The translations under genes were made by a program, and so were the position numbers. This document shows, in pieces, positions 8,405 to 17,019 of a DNA stretch of 64,000 nt. Position 1 is the stretch's first letter; every line of letters begins with the position of its first letter. The stretch comes from Clostridiales bacterium 1_7_47FAA. Lineage in GTDB: Bacteria > Bacillota > Clostridia > Lachnospirales > Lachnospiraceae. Below the pieces are notes generated by a model that was not told where the DNA came from, ran no database searches, and was given only the letters and a program-made list of their open reading frames with translations. The stretch spans positions 765,908 through 829,907 of the forward strand of contig DS990262.1 of NCBI GenBank assembly GCA_000155435.1. Reading direction: 5' to 3'.

Positions 8405-9316
8405 ATGAAGCTTGATTTTAAGCCCGTGGTGGCTGGGGATATAGAAAGGCTGAAGCCTTTTTATGGCCTGAGGCCCAATAAAGCATGTGACAGTGTGTTT
8501 TTGGATTGTTTTTTATGGAAGGATTATTATCATGTGGAATGTACGGTCAGTGAGGACAGGGCGGCTTTGTGGCTGATGGAGAGGGATGGACAGGTTTCCA
8601 CTGCCATGCCCATGTGCAGGGAGGAAGACCTGCCCTATTTTTTCCACCAGCTGGAGGAGTATTTCGCAGAAGTGCTCCATAAGCCGTTTTTTATTGCATT
8701 GGCTGATGAGGAGGCGGTGCAGTATCTGGGGCTGGACCCGAAGGAGTATGAGGTGGAGGAGCAGGTGGATTTAAAGGATTACCTGTATGACGGGGAGGCC
8801 ATGCGCACCCTGTCAGGGAAGAAACTCCATAAGAAAAAGAACCATCTGAATGCCTTTATGAGGGAGTATGAGGGGCGGTATGAGTACAGAAGGCTCTGCT
8901 GTTCGGACAGGCATGAGGTCTGGGAGTTCATGGAGCGCTGGAGGCAGAAGAAGGCGGATGCCGATGCCCTGGAGGATTCACTGGAATATGAGGTGGCGGG
9001 TATCCATGAGATACTGAAGAACTGCTCCAGCCTGTGCGTGCGCATGGCGGCTGTGTATGTGGACGGACAGATGGAGGCATTTACCATTGGAAGCCTGAAT
9101 GAACGGGAGAATATGGCGGTCATCCATATTGAGAAGGCAAACCCGGATATCAAGGGCCTGTATCAGTTCATTAACCAGCAGTTCCTGGTCAATGAGTTCC
9201 CGGATGTGGCCCTGGTGAACCGTGAGGATGATGTGGGGATGGAAGGGCTCAGGAAGGCTAAGATGAGTTACAATCCCATTGGATTTGCAAGAAAATATAT
9301 GGTGAGGAAACGATGA
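8405..9316 (+). CDS. DUF2156 (LPG synthetase C-terminal-like) protein
   Basis: A 303-residue soluble protein resembling the DUF2156 family, a double GNAT fold related to the aminoacyl-transfer domain of lysyl-phosphatidylglycerol synthases. The start (FKPVVAGDIERLKPFY) and CDSVFLDCFLWKDYY are typical, as is the ending MSYNPIGFARKYMV. There are no membrane segments, so it is not a full MprF. It overlaps the following GNAT gene by four bases (ATGA), indicating a two-gene operon of acyltransferase-like proteins. Its substrate is unknown. Confidence 0.8.
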   Translation: MKLDFKPVVAGDIERLKPFYGLRPNKACDSVFLDCFLWKDYYHVECTVSEDRAALWLMERDGQVSTAMPMCREEDLPYFFHQLEEYFAEVLHKPFFIALADEEAVQYLGLDPKEYEVEEQVDLKDYLYDGEAMRTLSGKKLHKKKNHLNAFMREYEGRYEYRRLCCSDRHEVWEFMERWRQKKADADALEDSLEYEVAGIHEILKNCSSLCVRMAAVYVDGQMEAFTIGSLNERENMAVIHIEKANPDIKGLYQFINQQFLVNEFPDVALVNREDDVGMEGLRKAKMSYNPIGFARKYMVRKR

Positions 9317-10641
9317 TCCGTTATTTGAACAGAGATGAGTATGGAAAATGCATCCCGCTGTGGAAGGAGGCTTTTCCTGAGGACTCAGAGGCGTTTTTGG
9401 ATTACTATTTTGGGAAGAAGATTTTGGACAGCCAGGTGATTGTCAAGGAGGATGAAGGCGGGAAAATGCTGACCATGGCGCACCTGAACCCTTATAAGGT
9501 AAGGGTCAGGGACAGGATGTATGTCCTGCCCTATATCGTGGGTGTGGCAACCGCTTCAGACAGCCGCCATCAGGGCCATATGAGGGATGTTCTGGTGACA
9601 ATGCTTCAGGACATGCATGAGGCGCATACGCCCTTCTGCTACCTGATGCCGGCTTCCCCGGATATCTACAGGCCCTTTGGGTTTGTATATGTCTTTGACC
9701 AGCCGGTGTGGACGCTGCGGGAGGATGCGGCGGCAGGGGTGCGGGCCATTGGGCTGCGCCTGGATGAGGCGGAGGATGATGCCGGGGAAGAGGAGGCATA
9801 TGTGGCTGCGGCGGAGGTGCAGACAAAGGCCTCGGGTGTAGCTATGGTGGAGATGCAGGCAAAGGCACCAGATGTAGCTGCGGAGGAGACACAGACAGAA
9901 GAGGCAGATATAGCTGCGGAGGAGATAGCATATATAGGGACAGCATGTAGGTGTGCGGCATATAAAGAAAGTCCGGCATCAGGCAGGATGAATCTGTCTG
10001 ACTGGATGAACCGCTGGCTTGGGGGGCGTTTCCAGGTATATGCAGAGCGTGACAGCGCATATCTTCAGATGCTTCAGGCAGAGCTTGACAGTGAAGACGG
10101 ACAGGTGTATGGATACCTGGACGGGCAGGGGGAACTGGCTGCCCTGAAGGCGGTCTGGGGCAAAGAAAAGCAGGAACAGAGGTTCCTCTATTGTGACAGG
10201 GATGAGTGGATTCAGGCGCCGGAGGACCTTCCGGCTGCTAAACCTGCAATCATGGCCCGTATCACGGATGTGGCGGCTATGGCGGAAGTCATTTCCGTGA
10301 ATGAAGATTGTCCCTGCCCCAGGATGGAGGTTATGATAAGAATCAGGGACCGCCTGGTGGATGGCAATCACGGACTTTGGCGGTGGAGGCTGGGGACGGA
10401 TGGTTCCAGGCTTGAGCGGATAGAGGGAATCGGGACCGTGGAAGGCTTTGGGATTGCGGAAGGCGGCAGTGACGCACTGGTATCCACAGAGGTTCTGGAA
10501 CTTACGGTTGAGCAAATGACGGCCTGGCTGTTGGGATACCGTCCGCTGGATGAAATCATGGAGGCGGATAGCGGGGAGATTCCTTACTGGTGGCGGTACG
10601 TACAGCCGCTGAAAGGCGTTTTCCTGGATGAGGTTGTATAG
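9313..10641 (+). CDS. Eis-like GNAT acetyltransferase with internal repeat insert
   Basis: A 442-residue protein. The N-terminal GNAT domain has VGVATASDSRHQGHMRDVL as its acetyl-CoA binding region, followed by FCYLMPASPDIYRPFGF, which is characteristic of Eis-like enhanced-intracellular-survival acetyltransferases. A second, divergent GNAT half and an SCP2-like C-terminal domain follow. Residues about 164-207 are a 12-residue tandem repeat rich in Ala and Glu (VAAAEVQTKASG and variants) not expected in the fold. It is translationally coupled to the DUF2156 gene. The acceptor substrate is unknown. Confidence 0.83.
   Translation: MIRYLNRDEYGKCIPLWKEAFPEDSEAFLDYYFGKKILDSQVIVKEDEGGKMLTMAHLNPYKVRVRDRMYVLPYIVGVATASDSRHQGHMRDVLVTMLQDMHEAHTPFCYLMPASPDIYRPFGFVYVFDQPVWTLREDAAAGVRAIGLRLDEAEDDAGEEEAYVAAAEVQTKASGVAMVEMQAKAPDVAAEETQTEEADIAAEEIAYIGTACRCAAYKESPASGRMNLSDWMNRWLGGRFQVYAERDSAYLQMLQAELDSEDGQVYGYLDGQGELAALKAVWGKEKQEQRFLYCDRDEWIQAPEDLPAAKPAIMARITDVAAMAEVISVNEDCPCPRMEVMIRIRDRLVDGNHGLWRWRLGTDGSRLERIEGIGTVEGFGIAEGGSDALVSTEVLELTVEQMTAWLLGYRPLDEIMEADSGEIPYWWRYVQPLKGVFLDEVV
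9802..9933 (+). repeat. In-frame 36-bp tandem repeat within the GNAT gene
   Basis: Three full 36-bp units start at 9802, 9838 and 9874, and a partial one at 9910. They encode VAAAEVQTKASG, VAMVEMQAKAPD, VAAEETQTEEAD and IAAEEIA. The period keeps the reading frame. Confidence 0.8.
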
Positions 10642-10657
10642 CAGGGCTTCTATATAA

Positions 10658-10735
10658 CATAAGCTTGTATGATGGCATAAGCTTTTATCATTGCATAAGC
10701 TTCTATCATAGCATAAGTTTCTATCATAGCATAAG
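10658..10735 (+). repeat. 18-bp tandem repeat before the sirtuin gene
   Basis: Four 18-bp units resembling CATAAGCTTCTATCATAG start at 10658, 10676, 10694 and 10712. A fifth partial unit at 10730 merges with the ribosome binding site AAGGAGGG. A degenerate unit can be seen just before 10658. Confidence 0.8.
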
Positions 10736-10751
10736 GAGGGGGAAGTAAGTT

Positions 10752-11483
10752 ATGGATGAAAAATGGCAGCAGCTTAAGGATTGGATTGATGGCAGCAGCA
10801 ATATCGTATTTTTCGGAGGCGCAGGGGTGTCAACGGAAAGCGGTATCCCTGACTTCAGAAGCGTGGACGGGCTTTATAACCAGCAGTATAAGTATCCGCC
10901 TGAGACTATCATCAGCCACAGCTTCTATGTCAGGTATCCCGAGGAATTTTTCCGTTTCTATAAAGACAGGATGCTGTTTACGGATGCCAGGCCCAATGCG
11001 GCCCATAAGGCCCTGGCGCATCTGGAGGGGCAGGGGAAGCTTAAGGCTGTGATCACGCAGAATATTGACGGACTTCACCAGATGGCGGGAAGCCGGGAGG
11101 TCCTGGAGCTTCACGGCTCCGTACATAGGAATTACTGCACAAGATGCGGGGAGTTTTATGATTTGGATTATGTGGTGAAGTGTGACGGTGTACCCCACTG
11201 CAGCTGCGGAGGTGTCATTAAGCCGGGTGTGGTGCTGTATGAGGAAGGACTGGACAACCGGACCTTACAGAAGGCTGTAACATACATCCGGAATGCCGAT
11301 GTGCTTATTATCGGCGGCACATCACTGGTTGTGTATCCGGCGGCCGGGCTGATTGATTATTACCGCGGAAATAAACTGGTACTGATTAACAAAGGTGCTA
11401 CTTCCCGTGACTCCCAGGCGGATCTGGTCATCAGTGACCGGATTGGGGAAGTGCTGGGAACCGTGACAGGGGTGGACGGTTAA
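10752..11483 (+). CDS. cobB: NAD-dependent protein deacylase, Sir2 family
   Basis: A 243-residue sirtuin. It removes acyl groups from lysine side chains using NAD+, giving O-acyl-ADP-ribose and nicotinamide. The NAD-binding GGAGVSTESGIPDFRS is near residue 22, ITQNIDGLHQMAG in the middle, and the catalytic His in LELHGSVH. A structural Zn site is formed by CTRCG and HCSCGG. IIGGTSLVVYPAAGL near the end is typical of the family. The AAGGAGGG site lies within the end of the tandem repeat. Acyl preference cannot be read from the sequence with certainty. Confidence 0.92.
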   Translation: MDEKWQQLKDWIDGSSNIVFFGGAGVSTESGIPDFRSVDGLYNQQYKYPPETIISHSFYVRYPEEFFRFYKDRMLFTDARPNAAHKALAHLEGQGKLKAVITQNIDGLHQMAGSREVLELHGSVHRNYCTRCGEFYDLDYVVKCDGVPHCSCGGVIKPGVVLYEEGLDNRTLQKAVTYIRNADVLIIGGTSLVVYPAAGLIDYYRGNKLVLINKGATSRDSQADLVISDRIGEVLGTVTGVDG

Positions 11484-11515
11484 AAAGGATTGGGGGCAGC
11501 GTGACAATCTTTTTT
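11482..11515 (+). terminator. Rho-independent terminator after the sirtuin gene
   Basis: AAAAAGGATTG (11482-11492) pairs with CAATCTTTTTT (11505-11515), ending in a T tract. Confidence 0.6.
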
Positions 11516-11569
11516 GGTTTTATATAGGGAATAAATCGGGAAAAGAAAAAAGAGAAAGGAAGTATACAT

Positions 11570-12574
11570 ATGTATAAGGCAGCAGAAAACAGATATGAGG
11601 CCATGGAATATAAGCGCAGCGGAAGAAGCGGGGTACTTCTCCCCAGGATATCCCTGGGGCTGTGGCAGAATTTTGGGCTGGAAAAACCATTGGATGAACA
11701 GAAGGAAATCCTGTTCAGGGCATTTGATATGGGCATCACGCATTTTGACCTGGCGAATAATTACGGTCATCCGGCCAATGGGATGGCGGAGGAGAATTTC
11801 GGCGCTATCCTGAAGTCGGACCTGGGCCGGTACAGGGATGAGATGTTCATTTCCACCAAGGCAGGTTATGATTTCCTGCCAGGACCTTATGGGGATTGGG
11901 GTTCCAGGAAATATCTGATGGCAAGTCTGGATTCCAGCTTAAAGCGGATGGGGCTTGATTATGTGGATGTATTTTACCATCACCGCCCAGATCCGGAGAC
12001 GCCTCTGGAGGAAACCATGGGCGCGCTGTCTGATGCGGTCAGGCAGGGAAAGGCTTTGTATGTAGGCATTTCCAATTATAAAAAGGAGGAAGCGGAGAAG
12101 GCAATCAAGATCCTGCGTGACAACCACACCCCATGCCTGCTGCACCAGCCACGTTACAACATGCTGGACCGGTGGGTGGAAGACGGGCTTCTTGGGCTTT
12201 TGGACCGGGAAGGGGTAGGATGCATCTGCTTCAGCCCCCTGGCCCAGGGCGCGCTGACCAATAAGTACCTGCACGGTATTCCACAGGGTTCCAGGGCCTC
12301 CAGGGAAGGCACCAGCATAAGCGGGAATTACCTGACAGAGGAGAAGCTGGCGGGAATCCGGGAACTGGACTGCATCGCAAAGGAAAGGAACCAGACCCTG
12401 GCCCAGATGGCGCTGGCCTGGATCCTTCGGCGCCCTGAGGTCACAAGCGTACTGGTGGGGGCAAGCAGCTGCCGCCAGTTAGAGGATAATGTGGCAGCCT
12501 TAAAGAATACGGTATTTGGGCAGGAGGAACTGGCACGTATTGAGCAGATTTTAGCCGGTATACAGATAAAATAA
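11570..12574 (+). CDS. Aldo/keto reductase, YghZ/GPR-like
   Basis: A 334-residue TIM-barrel NADPH-dependent oxidoreductase. The catalytic Asp and Tyr lie in ITHFDLANNYG, the Lys in FISTKAGYD and the His in DVFYHHRPD. Cofactor-binding residues near SVLVGASSCRQLEDN are present. The opening MEYKRSGRSGVLLPRISLGLW resembles the L-glyceraldehyde 3-phosphate reductase (YghZ) subgroup, which detoxifies methylglyoxal and related aldehydes. AGAAAGGAAG lies upstream of the ATG. The physiological carbonyl substrate is a guess. Confidence 0.87.
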   Translation: MYKAAENRYEAMEYKRSGRSGVLLPRISLGLWQNFGLEKPLDEQKEILFRAFDMGITHFDLANNYGHPANGMAEENFGAILKSDLGRYRDEMFISTKAGYDFLPGPYGDWGSRKYLMASLDSSLKRMGLDYVDVFYHHRPDPETPLEETMGALSDAVRQGKALYVGISNYKKEEAEKAIKILRDNHTPCLLHQPRYNMLDRWVEDGLLGLLDREGVGCICFSPLAQGALTNKYLHGIPQGSRASREGTSISGNYLTEEKLAGIRELDCIAKERNQTLAQMALAWILRRPEVTSVLVGASSCRQLEDNVAALKNTVFGQEELARIEQILAGIQIK

Positions 12575-12602
12575 TAAATATGGAAGCCGGAGAAGTGAGA
12601 CA

Positions 12603-12797
12603 ATGGAAAAGCTGAATTACGAAGTGGGAGATGTTGTAAAGTTAAAAAAGCCCCATCCGTGCGGCAGCAGTGAATGGGAAATCCTCCGTGTGGGCGCGGA
12701 TTTCCGTCTGAAATGCATGGGCTGCGGACACCAGATCATGGTTGCCCGCAGGCTGGTGGAGAAGAACACCAGGGGACTGACTAAGAAAACCGTATGA
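12603..12797 (+). CDS. DUF951 family protein
   Basis: A 64-residue protein with the DUF951 pattern: YEVGDVVKLKKPHPCGSSEW, then LKCMGCGHQIMV. The three cysteines suggest metal binding. The gene commonly lies next to rpsF in Clostridia and Bacilli, as here. The biochemical role is unknown. Confidence 0.88.
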   Translation: MEKLNYEVGDVVKLKKPHPCGSSEWEILRVGADFRLKCMGCGHQIMVARRLVEKNTRGLTKKTV

Positions 12798-12889
12798 ACG
12801 TATGGCAAAACCGGATATCCAATCGGATACGAATCGGATATTTTACAAACGAGGATTGAAGAAAAAGTTGAAGAAAAACAAAAAACTCC

Positions 12890-12918
12890 TTGCATTTGTC
12901 CCAAGAGTTTGGTAAAAT
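12890..12918 (+). promoter_or_regulatory. Promoter of the rpsF-ssb-rpsR operon
   Basis: TTGCAT at 12890-12895, a 17-bp spacer and TAAAAT at 12913-12918. The leader of about 70 nt includes a small hairpin (GCTCCTG with CAGGGGC, about 12944-12967) close to the SD; S6:S18 autoregulation of this leader is known in other bacteria but the conserved bulge was not confirmed here. Confidence 0.6.
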
Positions 12919-12994
12919 AATACTCCGTGACATATCATATCCTTGCTCCTGTTACTGAAAGCAGGGGCCAGAGACCACAAGGAGGTAAAGCAAG

Positions 12995-13282
12995 ATGAAC
13001 AAGTATGAATTAACCGTTGTTCTGAATGTGAAGCTTGAAGACGATCAGCGTGCAGCAGCACTGGAAAAGGTGAAAGGTTACATCACACGTTTCGGTGGCA
13101 CCGTGACCAATGTAGATGAATGGGGTAAGAAGAGACTTGCATATGAGATCCAGAAGATGCATGAAGCTTTCTACTACTTCATCCAGTTTGAGTCCGATTC
13201 TGTATGCCCGAATGAAGTTGAAGCACACATTCGTATTATGGAACCAGTGATTAGATACTTATGCGTTAGGGTAGACGCATAA
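12995..13282 (+). CDS. rpsF: 30S ribosomal protein S6
   Basis: A 95-residue bS6 that sits on the platform of the small subunit and pairs with S18. Typical features are MNKYELTVVLNVKL at the start and WGKKRLAYEIQKMHEAFYY in the middle. AAGGAGG precedes the ATG. It is the first gene of the conserved rpsF-ssb-rpsR operon. Confidence 0.96.
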   Translation: MNKYELTVVLNVKLEDDQRAAALEKVKGYITRFGGTVTNVDEWGKKRLAYEIQKMHEAFYYFIQFESDSVCPNEVEAHIRIMEPVIRYLCVRVDA

Positions 13283-13330
13283 GATATACCCAACCCGCTT
13301 TTGCGGGGAAGAAAAAGGAAGAGTGACCGT

Positions 13331-13792
13331 ATGAACAGAGTGATCCTAATGGGAAGATTAACAAGAGACCCGGAAGTCAGATATTCACAGGGAGAGCGTT
13401 CCATGGCTATTGCCAGGTATACCCTTGCTGTAGACAGAAGAGGACGCAGAGGCCAGGATGGCGGGGAGCAGACAGCGGATTTCATCAACTGCGTGGCATT
13501 TGACCGTGCAGGGGAATTTGCGGAGAAGTATTTCCGTCAGGGCATGCGTGTGCTCGTATCCGGCAGACTTCAGACAGGAAGCTATGTGAATAAAGAAGGT
13601 CAGAAAGTATACACCACCGAGGTCATCCTTGATGACCAGGAATTCGCAGACAGTAAGGGCGCAGCATCTGACATGGGCGGCGGCTATGGGCAGTCAGCAC
13701 CATCTCAGAGACCGGCTCCTACCAGTGCGATTGGTGATGGGTTTATGAACATTCCGGATGGAGTGGAGGACGAAGGGCTTCCATTTAACTAG
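13331..13792 (+). CDS. ssb: Single-stranded DNA-binding protein
   Basis: A 153-residue OB-fold SSB that coats single-stranded DNA in replication and repair. It begins MNRVILMGRLTRDPEVRY; the acidic tip MNIPDGVEDEGLPFN is the partner-binding tail, ending in a variant of the DDDLPF motif. The ATG at 13331 with AGGAAG upstream is chosen rather than the upstream in-frame start, which would add unrelated basic residues. It lies between rpsF and rpsR. Confidence 0.95.
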   Translation: MNRVILMGRLTRDPEVRYSQGERSMAIARYTLAVDRRGRRGQDGGEQTADFINCVAFDRAGEFAEKYFRQGMRVLVSGRLQTGSYVNKEGQKVYTTEVILDDQEFADSKGAASDMGGGYGQSAPSQRPAPTSAIGDGFMNIPDGVEDEGLPFN

Positions 13793-13830
13793 GATGTTCC
13801 ATGGTTGAATAATAAAGGAGGACAACACCA

Positions 13831-14100
13831 ATGGCATTTAATAAAACAGATAGACCAGATGGCGCTAAGATGAGAAGACCAGGCGGAATGCGCAGAAGAA
13901 AAAAAGTTTGTGTATTCTGTGGCGATAAGAACGGCACAATTGATTACAAGGATGTTAACAAGTTAAAGAGATACGTATCCGAGAGAGGTAAAATCCTTCC
14001 CCGCCGTATCACCGGCAACTGTGCAAAGCATCAGAGGGCACTGACTGTAGCTATTAAGCGTGCACGTCATATCGCTCTTATGCCATATACCTGTGATTAA
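13831..14100 (+). CDS. rpsR: 30S ribosomal protein S18
   Basis: An 89-residue bS18 ([19 protein letters not shown]). A VCVFCGDK motif and a later NCAKH match the zinc-binding form of S18, as opposed to the Cys-less form induced under zinc shortage. It is the last gene of the operon and is followed by a strong terminator. Confidence 0.96.
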   Translation: MAFNKTDRPDGAKMRRPGGMRRRKKVCVFCGDKNGTIDYKDVNKLKRYVSERGKILPRRITGNCAKHQRALTVAIKRARHIALMPYTCD

Positions 14101-14122
14101 TTTATATTAACAGCAGATTCAG

Positions 14123-14157
14123 AGGACTTCATGCAGGGATGTATGAAGTCCTTTTTT
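14123..14157 (+). terminator. Terminator of the rpsF operon
   Basis: AGGACTTCAT (14123-14132) pairs perfectly with ATGAAGTCCT (14143-14152), followed by a run of T. Confidence 0.9.
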
Positions 14158-14197
14158 TGACCTTCTGTATATCTTCATAGGGAACCGGCACAACACC

Positions 14198-14923
14198 CTA
14201 TAAATAAAAAACCATATCCTGCGTATTATACAGCTGTTTTGCCACAAACAGAGGGGTATCAAACCCGCCTGACTGGAAATCCCTGAACAGCAGCAGGGAG
14301 GAGCCGCGTCTGGTTTCCAGCAGTTCTGCCTCATAGGCGGTGGAGGTGGATATCTCCAGCGTCCTTTGGCTGGTATGTACGGATATTCCATGGTTGTTAA
14401 AACATTCAAAGATGGAACCTTCCAGATTCTCATGCAGGAGGAAATCATATTTCTTTAAAAAGTGGGATGTCTCAATCACCGTGGGGCGTCTGTCAATAAA
14501 TCTTAAGCGTACCACTTCTATAATCTGTTCACTTTCATCAATTTTCAGGAAATCACATTCAGCTTTTGTCGCATAGGAGTAACCGGCAGAGAGTACCTGG
14601 GAGTGCAGTTCCTTGCCCAGGCGCCTGCAGGACTCGGTAAGTCCTGTGGTATCATTGGCCGACTGAAGCTTTTTCTTTGGTGCCACGAAGGTTCCCTTCC
14701 CCTGACTGCGGACTAAAAGCCCGTCCGACACCAATTCCAGGATAGCCCCCCGGACGGTTACCCTGCTGACATTGAAGACCTTCATGAGCAGGAGTTCGGA
14801 GGGGAGTTTTTCTCCAGCGGCTATGTTTCCCATGTTAATCTCTTCGGTTATCACATTGGCGACCTGCTTGTACAGAGGAATCATGCTGGTGGGGTCAATG
14901 CTGTTTGAATCGAAATTAAACAT
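14198..14923 (-). CDS. GntR-family (UTRA) regulator of module A
   Basis: About 241 residues. The N-terminal winged HTH (VANVITEEINMGNIAAGEKL, then VSRVTVRGAILELVSDGLLV and SQGKGTFVAP) is followed by a UTRA ligand-binding domain. ATG at 14923 is chosen because AAGGTGA lies just upstream; the extended start at 14941 has no such site. It is divergent from the kinase-transporter operon, and its promoter and the operon promoter share operator-like sequences. The DNA-binding wing is almost the same as that of the gene at 48543-49268. By analogy with FrlR it may sense a phosphorylated Amadori compound. Confidence 0.88.
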   Translation of the reverse strand: MFNFDSNSIDPTSMIPLYKQVANVITEEINMGNIAAGEKLPSELLLMKVFNVSRVTVRGAILELVSDGLLVRSQGKGTFVAPKKKLQSANDTTGLTESCRRLGKELHSQVLSAGYSYATKAECDFLKIDESEQIIEVVRLRFIDRRPTVIETSHFLKKYDFLLHENLEGSIFECFNNHGISVHTSQRTLEISTSTAYEAELLETRRGSSLLLFRDFQSGGFDTPLFVAKQLYNTQDMVFYL

Positions 14924-14971
14924 ATGCTTCACCTTAATCATACCAAAATAGTCTTTGGCAAAAATCCTTTC

Positions 14972-15162
14972 TTAATACATTATAATACAACATAAATCAG
15001 CTTTTGGCAAGATGATACGGCGTAAACAAGGCACCCCCTCCTGTATTGCATTAAGATATGTATTAATACAATATAAAACAACATAGTAAAAAGTACTATA
15101 AAATAAAAAGATATTTTAATTTTATATTATATATTGACAAATAGTGTATTAGAATGTATTAT
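14972..15162. promoter_or_regulatory. Divergent promoters with GntR operator-like repeats
   Basis: Rightward: TTGACA (15134-15139), 17 bp, TATTAT (15157-15162). Leftward: TTGCCA (15010-15005), 17 bp, TATTAT (14987-14982). Operator-like AT palindromes overlap both: TTAATACATTATAATACA near 14972-14989, TGTATTAATACA (15059-15070, a perfect palindrome), and GTGTATTAGAATGTATTA near 15144-15161. The arrangement suits repression of both genes by the same regulator. Confidence 0.65.
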
Positions 15163-15200
15163 GACATATGAGGACAATAAACAATGTTGGAGGTGGAACA

Positions 15201-16145
15201 ATGAAGTATGATTTGTTAACAGCCGGATTTCCCATTGTAGAAATCATGCGGAAGGAGAGAGGGGTAACCTTTGAAGAGCCAGCTGATTTTACCGGCCCTT
15301 ATCCAAGCGGGGATACATGTATTGTTTTAGATGTTGCGTCCAGGCTGGGTTTGAAGTGCTGCTTTTTGGGAACCGCGGGCACGGATGCATTTTCAGACGT
15401 GGTGTTAAACCGCCTGAGGCAGGATGGGATTGACCTTTCATATGTGAGGAGGGTGGAAGGGGCATCCACGGCAATTGTTTTTGTAAGATACGGGAAGGAT
15501 GGGAAACGGGAGTACCTGAATGTGATGGAGCACACTGCATTTTCTGATTTTAATGAAAGCGACATCTGTCTTGAGGCCGTGAAGGAAGCAAGGTGGGTAC
15601 ACTTCAGCGGGGAAGTGCTCAGCATAGCATCCGACGGGGTCAGGCGAAAGGCAATGCTCAGGCTGCTGGAGGCAATACCGGCCGAAAGCAGGGTATGTCT
15701 TGACCCTAATTTCGTGGATGACCAGCCGGGCATCATGGATATCATGGAGCCGTTCATAGCCAGGGCCGACCTTATCCTGCCCAGTGAAGGGGAAGCCATG
15801 CAGATGATGGGCACGGATACGGACGAGGAGGCATGTAAAGGACTGGCAGCCAAGGGGAAGACCGTGGTGCTGAAAAGAGGCAGCGGGGGCTGTGATGTCT
15901 ATACAGCGGAAGGCGTATGCCATATCCCGGCATTCCACATAGAGGAGAAGGATCCAACGGGATGCGGGGATTCATTCTGCGCCGGGTTCATTACAGGTCT
16001 TGTGGAGGGACAATGCATCCGGGATGCGGGTACGCTGGCCAATGCGGCAGGCGCGCTCCAGGCCATGCATGTAGGACCTATGGAAGGTGCGTTGTACAGG
16101 GAAGAAGTGGATAGGTTCATACAGGATCATAAAGGGGTGGAATAA
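15201..16145 (+). CDS. PfkB-family sugar kinase
   Basis: A 314-residue ribokinase-fold enzyme that phosphorylates a sugar or sugar derivative with ATP. The C-terminal signature DPTGCGDSFCAGF carries the catalytic Asp, and VCLDPNFVDDQPG is mid-protein. It is closer to KDG/fructokinase-like members than to the two FrlD-like kinases further on. The ATG at 15201 has GGAGG 7 nt upstream; the longer reading from 15168 lacks one. It is the first gene of the module A operon and presumably acts on what the ABC transporter imports. Confidence 0.85.
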   Translation: MKYDLLTAGFPIVEIMRKERGVTFEEPADFTGPYPSGDTCIVLDVASRLGLKCCFLGTAGTDAFSDVVLNRLRQDGIDLSYVRRVEGASTAIVFVRYGKDGKREYLNVMEHTAFSDFNESDICLEAVKEARWVHFSGEVLSIASDGVRRKAMLRLLEAIPAESRVCLDPNFVDDQPGIMDIMEPFIARADLILPSEGEAMQMMGTDTDEEACKGLAAKGKTVVLKRGSGGCDVYTAEGVCHIPAFHIEEKDPTGCGDSFCAGFITGLVEGQCIRDAGTLANAAGALQAMHVGPMEGALYREEVDRFIQDHKGVE

Positions 16146-16155
16146 GGAGGACAAT

Positions 16156-17019
16156 ATGGTAATCGATGTACATTATCATCCCGCGTTCATAAAAGAGGTC
16201 TGCGGGGATGAGGAATTGGCCGAGAGGCGCAGGAACGATATGGCATATTATAAGACCGGGGTTGCAGAGGTGGAGCGGATTAAGGAACGGATGAAGTCAT
16301 CCGGGGTGGACCGGTGTTTCCTTCTTCCGCATGATTACTCCACCGTGTCCGGCGACAGGATTTCCAACGAGGAAATGAAGGATCTGGTGGAGCTGGGGGA
16401 GGGGATGTTCTATGGATTTGCCTCCGTGGACCCGGAACAGGAGGATGCGGGGGAAAAGCTGGAACATGCGTTCAGGGAACTGAACCTGTCTGGACTGAAG
16501 CTCCACCCTTCCAAACAGGGCTTTTATCCCAATGATAAAAAAATGTACGGGCTTTACGATATCTGCGTGAAATATAACAGGCCCATCCTGTTCCATGCAG
16601 GCTTCACATGGCAGCCGGGAACATTGGCAAAGTACTCCCATCCCCTGAACTTCGAGGAGGTTGCGCTGGATTTCCCTGAGCTCCGGTTCTGCCTGGCGCA
16701 TATGGGATTCCCATGGGTGAAGGAGACAGCCATGATGATCCTCAAGTATCCCAATGTATATGCGGATACGTCGGCCCTGTATTTTGACAGCGCCTATGAA
16801 TTTTACGAGTATCTGTTTAAACAGGAGCTGGGATATGGGTGGCTGGACCGCAGCCTGCGCCACAAGGTGATGTTTGGTTCCAATATGCCCAGGTTTGAGG
16901 AGATGAGGATGCTGGCGGCTTTAAAAAGACTTGGTTTACGGGAGGAAACCGTGGAACTCATAACAGAGGACAACGCGTTGGTCTTCCTGGGAGAGAGGGA
17001 ACAGGCATGGTTAGGTTAG
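16156..17019 (+). CDS. Amidohydrolase-family (TIM-barrel) metal-dependent hydrolase
   Basis: A 287-residue protein of the amidohydrolase-2 type. The start MVIDVHYHP supplies the H-x-H metal ligands, with further histidines in GLKLHPSKQGFYPND, ILFHAGFTW and CLAHMGFPW, and an Asp in VYADTSALYFD; MFGSNMPRFEEM is near the end. AAGGAGG precedes the ATG at 16156. It could cleave a C-N or C-O bond, or decarboxylate, in the imported compound. It overlaps the next gene by 13 bp. A hydrolase of this type is not part of the described frl or gfr operons. Confidence 0.82.
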   Translation: MVIDVHYHPAFIKEVCGDEELAERRRNDMAYYKTGVAEVERIKERMKSSGVDRCFLLPHDYSTVSGDRISNEEMKDLVELGEGMFYGFASVDPEQEDAGEKLEHAFRELNLSGLKLHPSKQGFYPNDKKMYGLYDICVKYNRPILFHAGFTWQPGTLAKYSHPLNFEEVALDFPELRFCLAHMGFPWVKETAMMILKYPNVYADTSALYFDSAYEFYEYLFKQELGYGWLDRSLRHKVMFGSNMPRFEEMRMLAALKRLGLREETVELITEDNALVFLGEREQAWLG

